A program made the position numbers and the translations under genes. Under the pieces are notes generated by a model. The model was not told where the DNA came from and searched no databases. It worked only from the letters and a program-made list of their open reading frames with translations. A stretch of 49,740 nt of DNA from Bacteroidales bacterium (GTDB taxonomy: Bacteria; Bacteroidota; Bacteroidia; Bacteroidales; UBA932), in assembly GCA_017561865.1 (NCBI GenBank), contig JAFZBH010000012.1, positions 1-49,740 of the forward strand. Direction: 5' to 3'. Positions 40,165 through 48,911 of this stretch are shown in pieces (the first letter of the stretch is position 1; every line of letters starts with the position of its first letter).

Positions 40165-40734
40165 ATGTCAGGCAAAGTCATCATCTTTTCCGCTCCGTCC
40201 GGCGCCGGCAAGAGCACCGTCGTAAACCACCTCCTGGGGCTCCATCCCGAATTCGAATTCTCCATCTCCGCGACCTCGCGCGAACCGCGCGGCCAGGAGC
40301 AGGACGGCGTGGAATACTACTTCATCTCCGCCCGCAAATTCCGCAGCCTGATCCGCAAGGACGCCTTCGTCGAATACGAAGAAGTGTACAAGGACCGCTT
40401 CTACGGCACCCTCAAGAGTGAAGTCGAGCGCATCTGGGCCAAGGGCCACGTCATCATCTTCGACGTCGACGTCAAGGGCGGGGTGAACCTCAAGAAGTAT
40501 TTCGGCGACGCCGCCCTGTCCGTGCTCATCGTCCCGCCGAGCATGGAGGTGCTGGAGGCGCGCCTGCGCGGCCGCGGCACCGACAGTGAGGAAGCCATCC
40601 GCGAACGGCTCGCCAAGGCCGCCTGGGAGCTTGATTTCGCCGCAGGCAAATTCGACCGCGACCTGGTCAACGACAAACTGGAGGACACCTTCGCCGAATC
40701 GGAGGCCCTCGTGGACGCCTTCTTATGCGGATAG
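40165..40734 (+). CDS. gmk: Guanylate kinase
   Basis: A 189-residue enzyme phosphorylating GMP to GDP. The P-loop is FSAPSGAGKSTVV near residues 9-21. The GMP-binding segment is SATSREPRGQEQDGVEYYF and the lid/arginine region is RLRGRGTDSEEAIRERL. The start at 40165 gives the normal family length; it lies 16 bases downstream of a TATTTTTG promoter. nadD overlaps its end by 10 bases, so the two form an operon. Confidence 0.96.
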   Translation: MSGKVIIFSAPSGAGKSTVVNHLLGLHPEFEFSISATSREPRGQEQDGVEYYFISARKFRSLIRKDAFVEYEEVYKDRFYGTLKSEVERIWAKGHVIIFDVDVKGGVNLKKYFGDAALSVLIVPPSMEVLEARLRGRGTDSEEAIRERLAKAAWELDFAAGKFDRDLVNDKLEDTFAESEALVDAFLCG

Positions 40735-41360
40735 CCGTCTACTCCGGCTCCTTCGACCCGCTCCACATCGGCCACCAGGCCATCATGGAGCGGCTCACCC
40801 TCACGCGCGAATTCGACTGGGTGTATCTGGTCATCTCCCCGCAAAACCCGCTCAAGGACCCCTCCAAGGCGCTTTCCGCCGAACGGCGCTACCGTGCGGC
40901 CATCGACGCCGTGCGGCGCCATCCCGAGCTGCACGTCTGGGTGGACAACATCGAGCTCGAGATGCCCGCCCCCACCTACACGATCAAGACCCTGGACGCC
41001 CTGAAGCGGCGCGAGCCCGAGAACGATTTCACGCTCGTCATCGGCGCCGACAACCTGCAGAACATCCATCGCTGGCGCGACGCCCCGCGCATCCTCGGCG
41101 AATACGGCGTGGCCGTCTATCCCCGCAAGGGCTACGATATGGAGCGGCTGAAAGAAATGCTGCTCGAGGAGTGCCGCCACTTCCCCGTGCCCGACGTGCT
41201 CGACGCCTCGCAGGTCTCCGCCCCCGACGGCGTCAGCCTCGAGGACATGGACCGCTTCTACCACATCCGCCTGATCGACGCCCCCATCGTCGACATCTCC
41301 TCCACCCAGATCCGCCAGATGCAGGCCCAAGGGCTCGACGTCTCGGAGTACCTGATGTAG
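40725..41360 (+). CDS. nadD: Nicotinate-nucleotide adenylyltransferase
   Basis: A 211-residue NAD-biosynthesis enzyme joining ATP and nicotinate mononucleotide. The nucleotidyltransferase signature GSFDPLHIGH is at residues 8-17. The second motif appears as VDISSTQIRQM near the C-terminus, with FTLVIGADNLQNIHRWRD in the middle. It overlaps gmk by 10 bases, which favours translational coupling. A strong two-way terminator follows at 41405-41439. Confidence 0.95.
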   Translation: MRIAVYSGSFDPLHIGHQAIMERLTLTREFDWVYLVISPQNPLKDPSKALSAERRYRAAIDAVRRHPELHVWVDNIELEMPAPTYTIKTLDALKRREPENDFTLVIGADNLQNIHRWRDAPRILGEYGVAVYPRKGYDMERLKEMLLEECRHFPVPDVLDASQVSAPDGVSLEDMDRFYHIRLIDAPIVDISSTQIRQMQAQGLDVSEYLM

Positions 41361-41366
41361 GCGTGT

Positions 41367-41477
41367 AGCGTGATAAGTAAATCATTGATAGAATGCATTT
41401 TATAAAAAGCGTGGGGGCCTTTTGTACCCCCACGCTTTTCAGTTCTTACTGATATACAACGACTTGCTTATCACGCT
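41367..41477. repeat. Imperfect 21-base inverted repeat framing a terminator
   Basis: AGCGTGATAAGTAAATCATTG (41367-41387) is repeated inverted at 41457-41477 with four differences. The terminator hairpin lies in the middle, giving a 111-base element with mobile-element-like ends and no reading frame. Confidence 0.6.
41405..41439. terminator. Two-way intrinsic terminator after nadD
   Basis: AAAAGCGTGGGGG, a 9-base loop and CCCCCACGCTTTT form a perfect 13-base stem with A and T runs on the two sides, suiting both the plus-strand nadD and the convergent protease gene. Confidence 0.9.
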
Positions 41478-41501
41478 CCTCATAATCAAACTGCCAACTG
41501 C
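41476..41501. repeat. 26-base fragment identical to coding DNA of the paralogous protease
   Basis: These 26 bases, touching the stop of the 41502-44207 gene, are identical to 44470-44495, which lie inside the C-terminal coding region of the 44344-47367 gene (codons for SWQFDYEE). The match suggests that the end of one gene was replaced or trimmed during duplication or recombination. Confidence 0.7.
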
Positions 41502-44207
41502 CTATTCGTGAATCACGGGCGGAGCTCCGGGCTCCCAGCCCTCGGGACGCTTGAGCGGCACCGGAACACCGGATTTCGTCGACCCGCGGTTCACCGCATC
41601 ATACTCCAGGAACTTCGCGAAACTATAGTCTTCGCCGCTCAGCTTCATAATCCGCTGGTAGATGGCCCAGCGGGAAGGAGCGTTGAAGCCGCCTATTTCT
41701 TCGTTCATGACGCTATTCTTCGTCGGACGCCAGACTCCCTTCATATACAAGGCGCCGCCTTCGAAGATACCTACAGTGTCTTTGTAACGATCATCGTCCA
41801 GGAAGGCACTCCAGCGTATCTTGGCCGGATCGTTGGTGAAATCCACGTTGGAGAACCAGCCGTATTGATTGTACATCGAATTGTAGTATTCGACGTGATC
41901 GGCCGGGGCGGATTCGTAATAGCTGGAATACTCGTCCGCCAGGAAAGCGAAGCCGTGACCGCCGGCTTCGTGACGCAGCGTGCTGCCATAAAACTCACGG
42001 GCATTGTCGATCGTCGTCGTATATGCCACGGAGGACTGCCTCAGATAACTCATCGACGTGGTACCCTTGCTGACCGAGCTGTTCACCATGACGCAAACCA
42101 GCAGATTGTTCTGATCCGTAATGCCCGGCACTTTCAAAGCATAAGAATAGCAGGCATCGTCATTTCCCAGTATAGCGGTCCCCGAGCCATAGTAGCAGGA
42201 CAGCGCCGTCGAGCAGCCTTCCCCGATCCGGTCATTAGTGGAAACCGCCTTGACGGCATATACGTTGAAACGGTTGCGGAACGTCTTGTATGGCTCGACA
42301 GCAAAGAACTCCTCCATCGATTCTTTCATCACCGTCTCATAGAGTCCTCCGGCTGCCATATCCTTGTCAGTATAGGCATCTCCCAGGAAAACGATGTTGA
42401 TGCCCTTGCCCGCCGAGGCTTTCTGCAGGGTCAGCACTTCACCGTCCTTCGAGAAATCCTTGGAAGTGTACACATCCGAAACGTCCGCGGGACCCAGCAA
42501 TGATTCCAGGAACGGGATCAGTTCCGAAGAAGCCGTCCTGTCGAAACGGTTCCGCACCGGGTCATTCAGTTTGGCGAAACCGCTGAACAGGATGTTACCT
42601 TCGGAATCATAAACTTCGGCGACGGGTACCAGCATAGGATACGAAGACTGGTCTATCTGGAAAAAGAAGAAATTGAGCCATTTGTCATAGCCTTTTTCCA
42701 CCACTTCTTTCTTCTGGCTTTCCTTGGTAGGGAGATTCCCGTCGCTGTCACCTGCGGCTATCGTGGCGATGATTTCCAGCCCGGATTTATGATACTGCGC
42801 ATAATACTCCTTCAACTGAGGCATCAACACCTTGGAGAAGGGGCACCACGTCGCCCAGAAAAGATAGACGGTATATTTGTTCTTTGCCACCACATCCTTG
42901 AAAGAGAACGGATTGCCGTCCAGGTCCTGGACCTCCCCTTCCAGCCAGAATTTCGCGCCGTGCAGTTCCACGTTGGAGATGTCGAAACCATACCCTGCCT
43001 TTTGATAAAGGATGTCATCGATCAGCCAAGCATCATCTCCTATCGCAAGGATAGCCTCAGGAACGACCCCGCTCAGGCAATTGTCGCCTACCGACAGATT
43101 AGTCCCCAACCGGGCCCAGGACGCCGGGATATCTCCGGTAAAAAGGTTGGAATTAAGATGCAACGTCTCCAGTACAGAGGAATTGCCGATGCTGACTGGA
43201 AGCGGTCCGGTCAGTTTTTCATTCCCTACGATTGTAACATTTTTCAGTTTATCCAACCCGCCAAAGACATCCGGTATCGAAGTAATGGAAGTCTGAATGA
43301 TATTAAAACTCTCCAGATTGACCAGATTCCCGAAAGAATCAGGAAGCGATCCCGTCACATCCGGGGCATCCCAAATCGTGAAATGATTCAATGAAGTAAG
43401 TTCTCCGATACAACTCGGGATAGTACCTTTGAGGTTATGGTCATACATAAAACTGATTTTGGTAACCCCGACTCCTTTTGTGTATTCGATATGGGACCAG
43501 GATTCCAGCGGTTTATCCGTGCCCCAGCCGGAATGATTGGTCCAGTTCGGGCCGTTCATCTTATTATAGAACTCCATCAGGATCTCACGAGTCCTGGCAA
43601 GCATCTTATTGCCTTCCTGCGTGATGGTGAACGTCACCGGAGAGGCATTATGCAGTTTGTCCTGAACCGTCACCTTACCGCTTCGAGCTTCGGTCTCTTC
43701 GTTCGCGGCGACCTTGAATTCGAGTTTTCCGCTTGACAGGGCCTTTGTCCCGTTGAAGGTAATCCACGACTTGGCAGAAGATTCGATCCCTACCTCATAG
43801 TCCGCATTGAACTGGATGTCCACCGTGACGATACCACCCTCTGCGGGAACTTCCGCGACATTACCTACCACGACCGTAGTCTTCGCGTCCTGTTCCAATT
43901 TGACGCTGGCGCTCAGGCCTTCGCTTCGGATGGAAAGACTGCCGGTCGCCATGTCGGACGAACTTGCCGGTGAAGCGGTGACCGTAACGGTGGCGTCCCC
44001 CACGCCGGAATCGGGCGAGACCGAGAAGCCGGATCCGCTCGCACTCGCGGTCCAGGGGTAGTTGGCGGAGATCGTCACCGTCCTGGAACCTCCCGCCTGC
44101 GGGAAGGAGAGACTCTCAGGACTGACGGACAGATAAGGCTCCTTCTTGCAGGAATCGAGGAGCAGGAATGCCGTCAGGCACAACAGAAATGCAAGGAAAC
44201 GTTTCAT
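41502..44207 (-). CDS. BACON/leucine-rich-repeat lipoprotein with thioredoxin-like and M64-type protease domains
   Basis: A 901-residue exported lipoprotein (signal MKRFLAFLLCLTAFLLLDSC). Two BACON domains lie at about 24-110 and 112-198. A leucine-rich-repeat region follows at about 200-400 (YNKMNGPNWTNHSGWGTDKP, then HLNSNLFTGDIPASW). A thioredoxin-like domain at about 425-590 has FWATWCPFSKVLMP (Cys near 455 in Cys-Pro-Phe-Ser, no second Cys). A C-terminal M64-type metalloprotease has HEAGGHGFAFLADEY at 746-760. The zinc motif has three rather than two residues between Glu and the second His, as in its paralogue. It probably acts on surface or host proteins. It has its own terminator-promoter module upstream. 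Confidence 0.82.
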   Translation of the reverse strand: MKRFLAFLLCLTAFLLLDSCKKEPYLSVSPESLSFPQAGGSRTVTISANYPWTASASGSGFSVSPDSGVGDATVTVTASPASSSDMATGSLSIRSEGLSASVKLEQDAKTTVVVGNVAEVPAEGGIVTVDIQFNADYEVGIESSAKSWITFNGTKALSSGKLEFKVAANEETEARSGKVTVQDKLHNASPVTFTITQEGNKMLARTREILMEFYNKMNGPNWTNHSGWGTDKPLESWSHIEYTKGVGVTKISFMYDHNLKGTIPSCIGELTSLNHFTIWDAPDVTGSLPDSFGNLVNLESFNIIQTSITSIPDVFGGLDKLKNVTIVGNEKLTGPLPVSIGNSSVLETLHLNSNLFTGDIPASWARLGTNLSVGDNCLSGVVPEAILAIGDDAWLIDDILYQKAGYGFDISNVELHGAKFWLEGEVQDLDGNPFSFKDVVAKNKYTVYLFWATWCPFSKVLMPQLKEYYAQYHKSGLEIIATIAAGDSDGNLPTKESQKKEVVEKGYDKWLNFFFFQIDQSSYPMLVPVAEVYDSEGNILFSGFAKLNDPVRNRFDRTASSELIPFLESLLGPADVSDVYTSKDFSKDGEVLTLQKASAGKGINIVFLGDAYTDKDMAAGGLYETVMKESMEEFFAVEPYKTFRNRFNVYAVKAVSTNDRIGEGCSTALSCYYGSGTAILGNDDACYSYALKVPGITDQNNLLVCVMVNSSVSKGTTSMSYLRQSSVAYTTTIDNAREFYGSTLRHEAGGHGFAFLADEYSSYYESAPADHVEYYNSMYNQYGWFSNVDFTNDPAKIRWSAFLDDDRYKDTVGIFEGGALYMKGVWRPTKNSVMNEEIGGFNAPSRWAIYQRIMKLSGEDYSFAKFLEYDAVNRGSTKSGVPVPLKRPEGWEPGAPPVIHE

Positions 44208-44230
44208 AGGGCTGGGGATTAGTGCTCTTG

Positions 44231-44238
44231 CAAATATA
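44231..44238 (-). promoter_or_regulatory. Bacteroidota -7 element for the thioredoxin/protease gene
   Basis: The minus strand reads TATATTTG, a perfect match, 23 bases before the ATG. It follows directly on the T run of the preceding terminator. Confidence 0.65.
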
Positions 44239-44240
44239 TT

Positions 44241-44273
44241 AAAAAAACCGGAAGAAAAACTAATTTCTTCCGG
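44241..44273 (-). terminator. Intrinsic terminator abutting a promoter
   Basis: On the minus strand CCGGAAGAAA, a 6-base loop, TTTCTTCCGG and seven T. It ends the 44344-47367 transcript and runs straight into the next promoter. The same module recurs at 48991-49032. Confidence 0.88.
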
Positions 44274-44278
44274 GAAAA

Positions 44279-44325
44279 GATCCCTCGACTACGCTCGGGG
44301 TGACAGAAAGAACGCTCGGGATGAC
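44279..44325. repeat. Palindromic repeat, bipartite form
   Basis: GATCCCTCGAC, TACG, CTCGGGGTGACA is followed by a half unit CGCTCGGGATGAC. The same layout is found at 48699 and 49039. Confidence 0.75.
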
Positions 44326-44343
44326 TCCCGGGTCAACCTGTCA

Positions 44344-47300
44344 TTACGGTTTCTTGCCTATCATGACCGGCGGGGTGTGCGGGACAGGGGCCAGGACACC
44401 GCTCCCCGGAACCCGGACGGATGAAGAGGAAGCGGAGGTCTTGCGATTGACGGCGTCGTATTTGACGAACTCCTCATAATCAAACTGCCAACTGCTTCCA
44501 TAGGCCAACTTATGGATGCGGATGTACGCCGCCGCGCGGGAAGGAGCATTGAAACGGTCTCCGTCATGCCCCACCTGCTGATGGTTCATAATACTGTTCT
44601 CGGAAGGACGCCAGACACCTTTTTCCCAAGTCATACCTCCCTCAAACACACCCAGCCCATCAAACTTATAACGGTCATCGGCGAGGAACTTGGCCCATTT
44701 GACCTTCTTGGGATCCGATTCGAAATCAATATTGGCGTAATACCCTTTCGCAAAATAGGCATCCTTATAATATTTCTTTTCATCCTCAGAACACCCCCCG
44801 AAACCGGTATAGTAGTATTCATCCTGAAGCTTCGTGAATCCGTGGCCGTTCGCCTCGTGGTTGATGAGCAGGCGACGTTCCGCATCCTGGCTCTGCAGGC
44901 CGAAACAGGCGTACGCGAAACCGGAGCCAAAATCAGTATTAATAGTCGGATAAGGCATGAACGCGGTTCCGGAGTTGCTGTTCTTGTTGACGATTACAAT
45001 GGTAAGCGTCTCGTCCAGGTTGCTGACGGCCTTACTGCTATAAGCCCTGACCTTTTCTTCATCGCAGCCTACATAGGAGCCTTCGCCGAATATGGCACCG
45101 AGGGCCGTTCCATAATTCGAATAAGCCGTCTTGGAAACCGCCACTACGGCATATACGTCAAAGAGGTTCCTGAACGTGGTGAAAGGCTCGACTCCGAAGA
45201 AATCCTCCATGGTCTGCCTGGCGACCTTCTCGAAATCTCCGGCCGCAATGTCCTGATCCGTAAAGCAGTCGCCGGTAATCACGATGCTGATACCGTTGCC
45301 TTTCTCGTGGGACTGCAGTTTGATTACTTTTCCGTCGCTGGAAAAGTCTTTGGACTCATAATGAGCGAATGAAAGAACATACCCCTGTTGCTGGGGCATG
45401 ATATTCTTATCCGGCGCCCAACTGTCCCATTTGCTGCACGCAACCACTTCTGCGGGGATTTCACCGGACAGCCGGTTTCCATACAACTCCAGACAGGCCA
45501 GTTGAGGAATCTTGGCAAAACAAGAAGGCACCCCGCCCTCCAGATTGTTGTTCTCCACAAGGAAATAATTCAGGTTCTGGAGTTTATCCAGATCGCCCGG
45601 AATAGATCCTGAGATCTGATTCGCCGTTTCCGTGAAAGACCCGTTGGAGATCGGATGGTTTTCAAGGCTGAAATACCTGAGAGCCGTCAATTCCGTTATT
45701 TCCTTGGGGATCGTGCCTGTGAGGAGATTTGTTCCGAGACCGAGCCATTCCAGTTGTTTCGCATTCCGGACGGCGGATGTCAATTGTCCCGTAATCTTGT
45801 TGTCATCAATGGCAAGTTCTTTCAGGGCGGGCATGCTCCAAAACTTTTCGGAGAGTTCGCCCGAAAGTTGATTAGACCACAATTCGATATCGAACAGTTT
45901 CTTCAACTGATACAAAGTCTCGGGTATAGGACCGGTCAGATTGTTGTGTTGTAAATGAATTTCCTCCAATTCTTTTGCATTTCCCACTTCATTTGGAATC
46001 GGTCCCGTCAGATTGTTGTATGATAAATTCAAACAAGCTAACTTGGAAAGGGAGAAAATTTCTCCCGGAATAGTACCGGTAAGATTGTTCGAACCTAACA
46101 GAATACTGATTACATGTCCATAATCGTCTGTATTAATGCCATACCAGTCACGCAACGGCTTGTCAGAACACCAGTTGTCTTTAACCGTCCAATTATTTCC
46201 TCCGGTTGCATTATAGAAGGCACTCAGCGCGGCGCGCTCTTTCGCCACCATATCCTCCACCGTGACGGTACACGTCGCGGTCTTGTCCCCGGCTTTCGCC
46301 GTGATGGTCGCCGAACCGGCGGCTACGGCCGTCACCTTGCCGCCCGCGTCCACCGTGGCCACGCCCGGATTGTCGCTGCTCCAGCTCACGCTCTTGTCCG
46401 TCGCATTGTCCGGTTTTACCGTTGCGACGAGCGTCGCCGACTCTCCGGGGGACAACGTCATACTGGTCATATTCAGCGTCACCCCCGTCACCGCCACGCG
46501 GCCCGCCTGCTTGATCGTCACCGTGTGCGACAGCGAGCCGCCCTTCTGCGAGATCTCCACCTTTCCCTCGCGGGCGCTGTAGGTCGTGTTCTCAGCCACC
46601 TTCAACACCACCGTCGAACTGCTCAGCGCCTTCGTCTGGACGTACTGGATCCAGTCCGCACCGCTCTTCACCTCGAAACTCACGTTCGCCTCCACCTTCA
46701 CGTCCACCTCTCCGCCGCCGTAGGGCATATCGTAGCTGCTATCCTTCACGATCAGCGCGTCCTTCTGCGCCTGCTTCACGCTGATCACCTGCTCCTGCAC
46801 CCCGGGCGTCTGCGGCTTGACCGTGATCGTCGCGCTGCGCGAGTCGTAGGTCGTGTTCTCCTCCACGCTGAAACTCAGCGTCTTGCTCGTCAAGCCCTTC
46901 GTCCCCGTCTGCTTGATCCACCCTTCCGATACGGACACCGTGTAGTCCACGTTCGCCTGCACCTCCACGTCGAGCGTCCGCGCATCGGAGGTCAGGTCGT
47001 ATGACTTGTTCGGCAGGACCACACCCAGGTTAGCCGGCTGACGCACCGTCACGCTCTGCGTCAGGCCCTCACCACGGAGGGTCACCGTGGCGCTGCGGTC
47101 CTCGTAGGTCGTATTCGCGTTGCACTTCACCGTAACCGTTATGGGGCCGTCCGAGGCCGTACCGGACGACGGCGAAAGGCTCACCCACGACTCGGACGAA
47201 CTGGCCGTCCAGTCGGTGTTGCTCGTGAAGGTGATGCTTCCGCTCCCGCCGTCGGCGTTCACGTCGATCGAAGCAGGGCCGGAAAGGGTCAGGAACGGCT

Positions 47301-47367
47301 CCTTCTTGCAGGAATCGAGGAGCAGGAGTGCCGTCAGGCACAGCAGAAAAGCAAAGAAACGTTTCAT
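44344..47367 (-). CDS. BACON/Big2/leucine-rich-repeat lipoprotein with M64-type protease domain
   Basis: A 1007-residue lipoprotein whose signal (MKRFFAFLLCLTALLLLDSC) is nearly identical to that of its neighbour. Three BACON domains (about 23-112, 113-205, 206-292) precede a Big2 Ig-like domain (about 295-372, TLSPGESATLVATVKPDNAT, then VSWSSDNPGVATVD). Plant-type leucine-rich repeats run to about 665 (LNLSYNNLTGPIPNEVGNAK). A C-terminal metalloprotease carries HEANGHGFTKLQDEY at 837-851. It lacks the thioredoxin domain of its paralogue. BACON and repeat modules probably bind mucin or surface partners and position the protease. The terminator at 44241-44273 ends this gene. Confidence 0.84.
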   Translation of the reverse strand: MKRFFAFLLCLTALLLLDSCKKEPFLTLSGPASIDVNADGGSGSITFTSNTDWTASSSESWVSLSPSSGTASDGPITVTVKCNANTTYEDRSATVTLRGEGLTQSVTVRQPANLGVVLPNKSYDLTSDARTLDVEVQANVDYTVSVSEGWIKQTGTKGLTSKTLSFSVEENTTYDSRSATITVKPQTPGVQEQVISVKQAQKDALIVKDSSYDMPYGGGEVDVKVEANVSFEVKSGADWIQYVQTKALSSSTVVLKVAENTTYSAREGKVEISQKGGSLSHTVTIKQAGRVAVTGVTLNMTSMTLSPGESATLVATVKPDNATDKSVSWSSDNPGVATVDAGGKVTAVAAGSATITAKAGDKTATCTVTVEDMVAKERAALSAFYNATGGNNWTVKDNWCSDKPLRDWYGINTDDYGHVISILLGSNNLTGTIPGEIFSLSKLACLNLSYNNLTGPIPNEVGNAKELEEIHLQHNNLTGPIPETLYQLKKLFDIELWSNQLSGELSEKFWSMPALKELAIDDNKITGQLTSAVRNAKQLEWLGLGTNLLTGTIPKEITELTALRYFSLENHPISNGSFTETANQISGSIPGDLDKLQNLNYFLVENNNLEGGVPSCFAKIPQLACLELYGNRLSGEIPAEVVACSKWDSWAPDKNIMPQQQGYVLSFAHYESKDFSSDGKVIKLQSHEKGNGISIVITGDCFTDQDIAAGDFEKVARQTMEDFFGVEPFTTFRNLFDVYAVVAVSKTAYSNYGTALGAIFGEGSYVGCDEEKVRAYSSKAVSNLDETLTIVIVNKNSNSGTAFMPYPTINTDFGSGFAYACFGLQSQDAERRLLINHEANGHGFTKLQDEYYYTGFGGCSEDEKKYYKDAYFAKGYYANIDFESDPKKVKWAKFLADDRYKFDGLGVFEGGMTWEKGVWRPSENSIMNHQQVGHDGDRFNAPSRAAAYIRIHKLAYGSSWQFDYEEFVKYDAVNRKTSASSSSVRVPGSGVLAPVPHTPPVMIGKKP

Positions 47368-47451
47368 AGGGATGTGGATTAGTGCTTGCTAATTACAAAA
47401 AACTAGATTAAATGATTTTTTGGATAAAAAACCTTTCTCCATTACGCCAGA

Positions 47452-48417
47452 TTAATACGGAAAATCTACTGTCATCCGATAGATCTTGCCTGCTTCTTCC
47501 GTTTTTCTAAACGATTCTAACTCAATATTTGTAAAATCGTCATCATCATTGATATAAACCCTTATTTTTTTTATCATATGAACTTCCGGTCTTGGAGCAA
47601 AGGGAACATACACGGTTATTTTTCTACTACTCCCGATTTTTAGGCCTTCAGTTCCCCCCAGAGATAACAGAGGGGTCTGGTATGAATCAGAAGTCCAGCT
47701 TGGAAAATCCCCGATAGAAGAATGATCACCCCAGAAAGCATACTTTTTGTTTCCTTCATTATCCCAAGGTACAATATTCACATTTCTTACAACAAAATCG
47801 TCACTATACGAACTCCCCGAAAAAGTAATCTCCAGTTTTACTATACTTGTAAAATGCTTCAACGGGACCTCAAGAGAACCACCGGATATCGTTCCTGATC
47901 CATAAAGGATTGTGTTATTGTCCAGGAAAGAAAATGAGTTGTCTGTTTCTTGATTGGAAGCTAAATCAAGCCGGAAATCACTTTCGCCATTTTTCATGCC
48001 GTATATTGAACCTGTCGCAGAACGATACTCGCCATCCTTATCAGCATCCTCAACGGCCGGATACAGAACCAGAATAGGATTGGATGCATCACCAGTAAAA
48101 CTTCCGGTGAAATCCACACTTTTTTCCCCTGCGCCCCCTGAATAAGAAAACGTATCGATAGTTTCTACCTTGGCATCATAATCGGTACCGGAATAGGTTA
48201 TGACGGATATTTTCTCACTTGCACCCCAAGTTGCCTTCAGCCCATTTCCATCTGCAGTGTAGCTCAATTTCGTGTCCGCCCCGCCAATTGTTGCCGTCAG
48301 CGTCAACGGCACCCCAGCTTTTGCTTCAGGCTCTTCGCTCGGGTTGAACTGCTTGTTGCAGGAGACACTCGCCACCAGCAACAGACCCGCCAAAAGGATG
48401 TGATTCGGTCTTTTCAT
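47452..48417 (-). CDS. Fimbrillin-like lipoprotein
   Basis: A 321-residue lipoprotein (signal ending LVASVSC). The pattern LTLTATIGGADTKLSYTADG, LKATWGASEKISVITY and the ending GKIYRMTVDFPY are typical of Mfa/FimA-type fimbrillin-like proteins, which build surface fimbriae or act as adhesins. Base composition is more AT-rich than the enzymes to the left, a hint of faster evolution or transfer. It follows a 40-residue small gene after 22 bases and probably shares its transcript. No dedicated anchor or usher gene lies in the window. A weak A/T hairpin near 47404-47440 could end transcription. Confidence 0.8.
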   Translation of the reverse strand: MKRPNHILLAGLLLVASVSCNKQFNPSEEPEAKAGVPLTLTATIGGADTKLSYTADGNGLKATWGASEKISVITYSGTDYDAKVETIDTFSYSGGAGEKSVDFTGSFTGDASNPILVLYPAVEDADKDGEYRSATGSIYGMKNGESDFRLDLASNQETDNSFSFLDNNTILYGSGTISGGSLEVPLKHFTSIVKLEITFSGSSYSDDFVVRNVNIVPWDNEGNKKYAFWGDHSSIGDFPSWTSDSYQTPLLSLGGTEGLKIGSSRKITVYVPFAPRPEVHMIKKIRVYINDDDDFTNIELESFRKTEEAGKIYRMTVDFPY

Positions 48418-48439
48418 CTTTCTTTTCCTCCATTATGCT

Positions 48440-48562
48440 TTAATGAATTTCTCCACCGTCACCAAAATCCGGTGCGCTTGCAGCAATGACGCCCTCGAGA
48501 GTTATTACCTCTATCATCGTCTCCGGAGCCTCATACAATTCTTTTTTGATTAATGGTTCCAT
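48440..48562 (-). CDS. 40-residue companion peptide upstream of the fimbrillin gene
   Basis: A short frame from ATG 48562 (or the in-frame ATG 48568, two residues longer) to TAA at 48440. The peptide begins MEPLIKKELYEAPETMIEVI and ends SAPDFGDGGEIH. Small Bacteroidota proteins with a tyrosine/proline start and a C-terminal FGxGGE-type tail are often found beside fimbrillin or surface-lipoprotein genes. I have seen the pattern but know no proven function. Only 22 bases separate it from the fimbrillin ATG. There is no signal peptide. The conserved tail and placement make it a likely real gene. Confidence 0.65.
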   Translation of the reverse strand: MEPLIKKELYEAPETMIEVITLEGVIAASAPDFGDGGEIH

Positions 48563-48698
48563 AAGCATTTAGCGTTTTTGCAATACATTATCTATTAAAT
48601 AATTACTTTTTTACTTTGGGGCATTTCGGATCAAGAAAAATCATAAATCATTGAATATCAGAAAATTCCAAAAACAGCCGTAAAGGTAAGCGGATGGA

Positions 48699-48743
48699 GA
48701 TCCCTCGACAAGCTCGGGATGACAGGAGAAGCGCTCGGGATGG
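48699..48743. repeat. Palindromic repeat, bipartite form
   Basis: GATCCCTCGAC, AAG, CTCGGGATGACA, then a half unit CGCTCGGGATGG. It is closely similar to 44279-44325. Confidence 0.75.
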
Positions 48744-48911
48744 GGCCCACAAGCGGAGCGCAGTGGGAGGGATGAGCGAAGCGAACTTTCGCCGCGGCAG
48801 CTGCCTGCAAGCGGAACCCGGCCGGACGTGCTTTCTGTTGTCCGAACAGACGCAGCCCTGCCGCTTCCGGCGATTCAATATGTATTTAGCTGAATTACAA
48901 TGATTTACATA

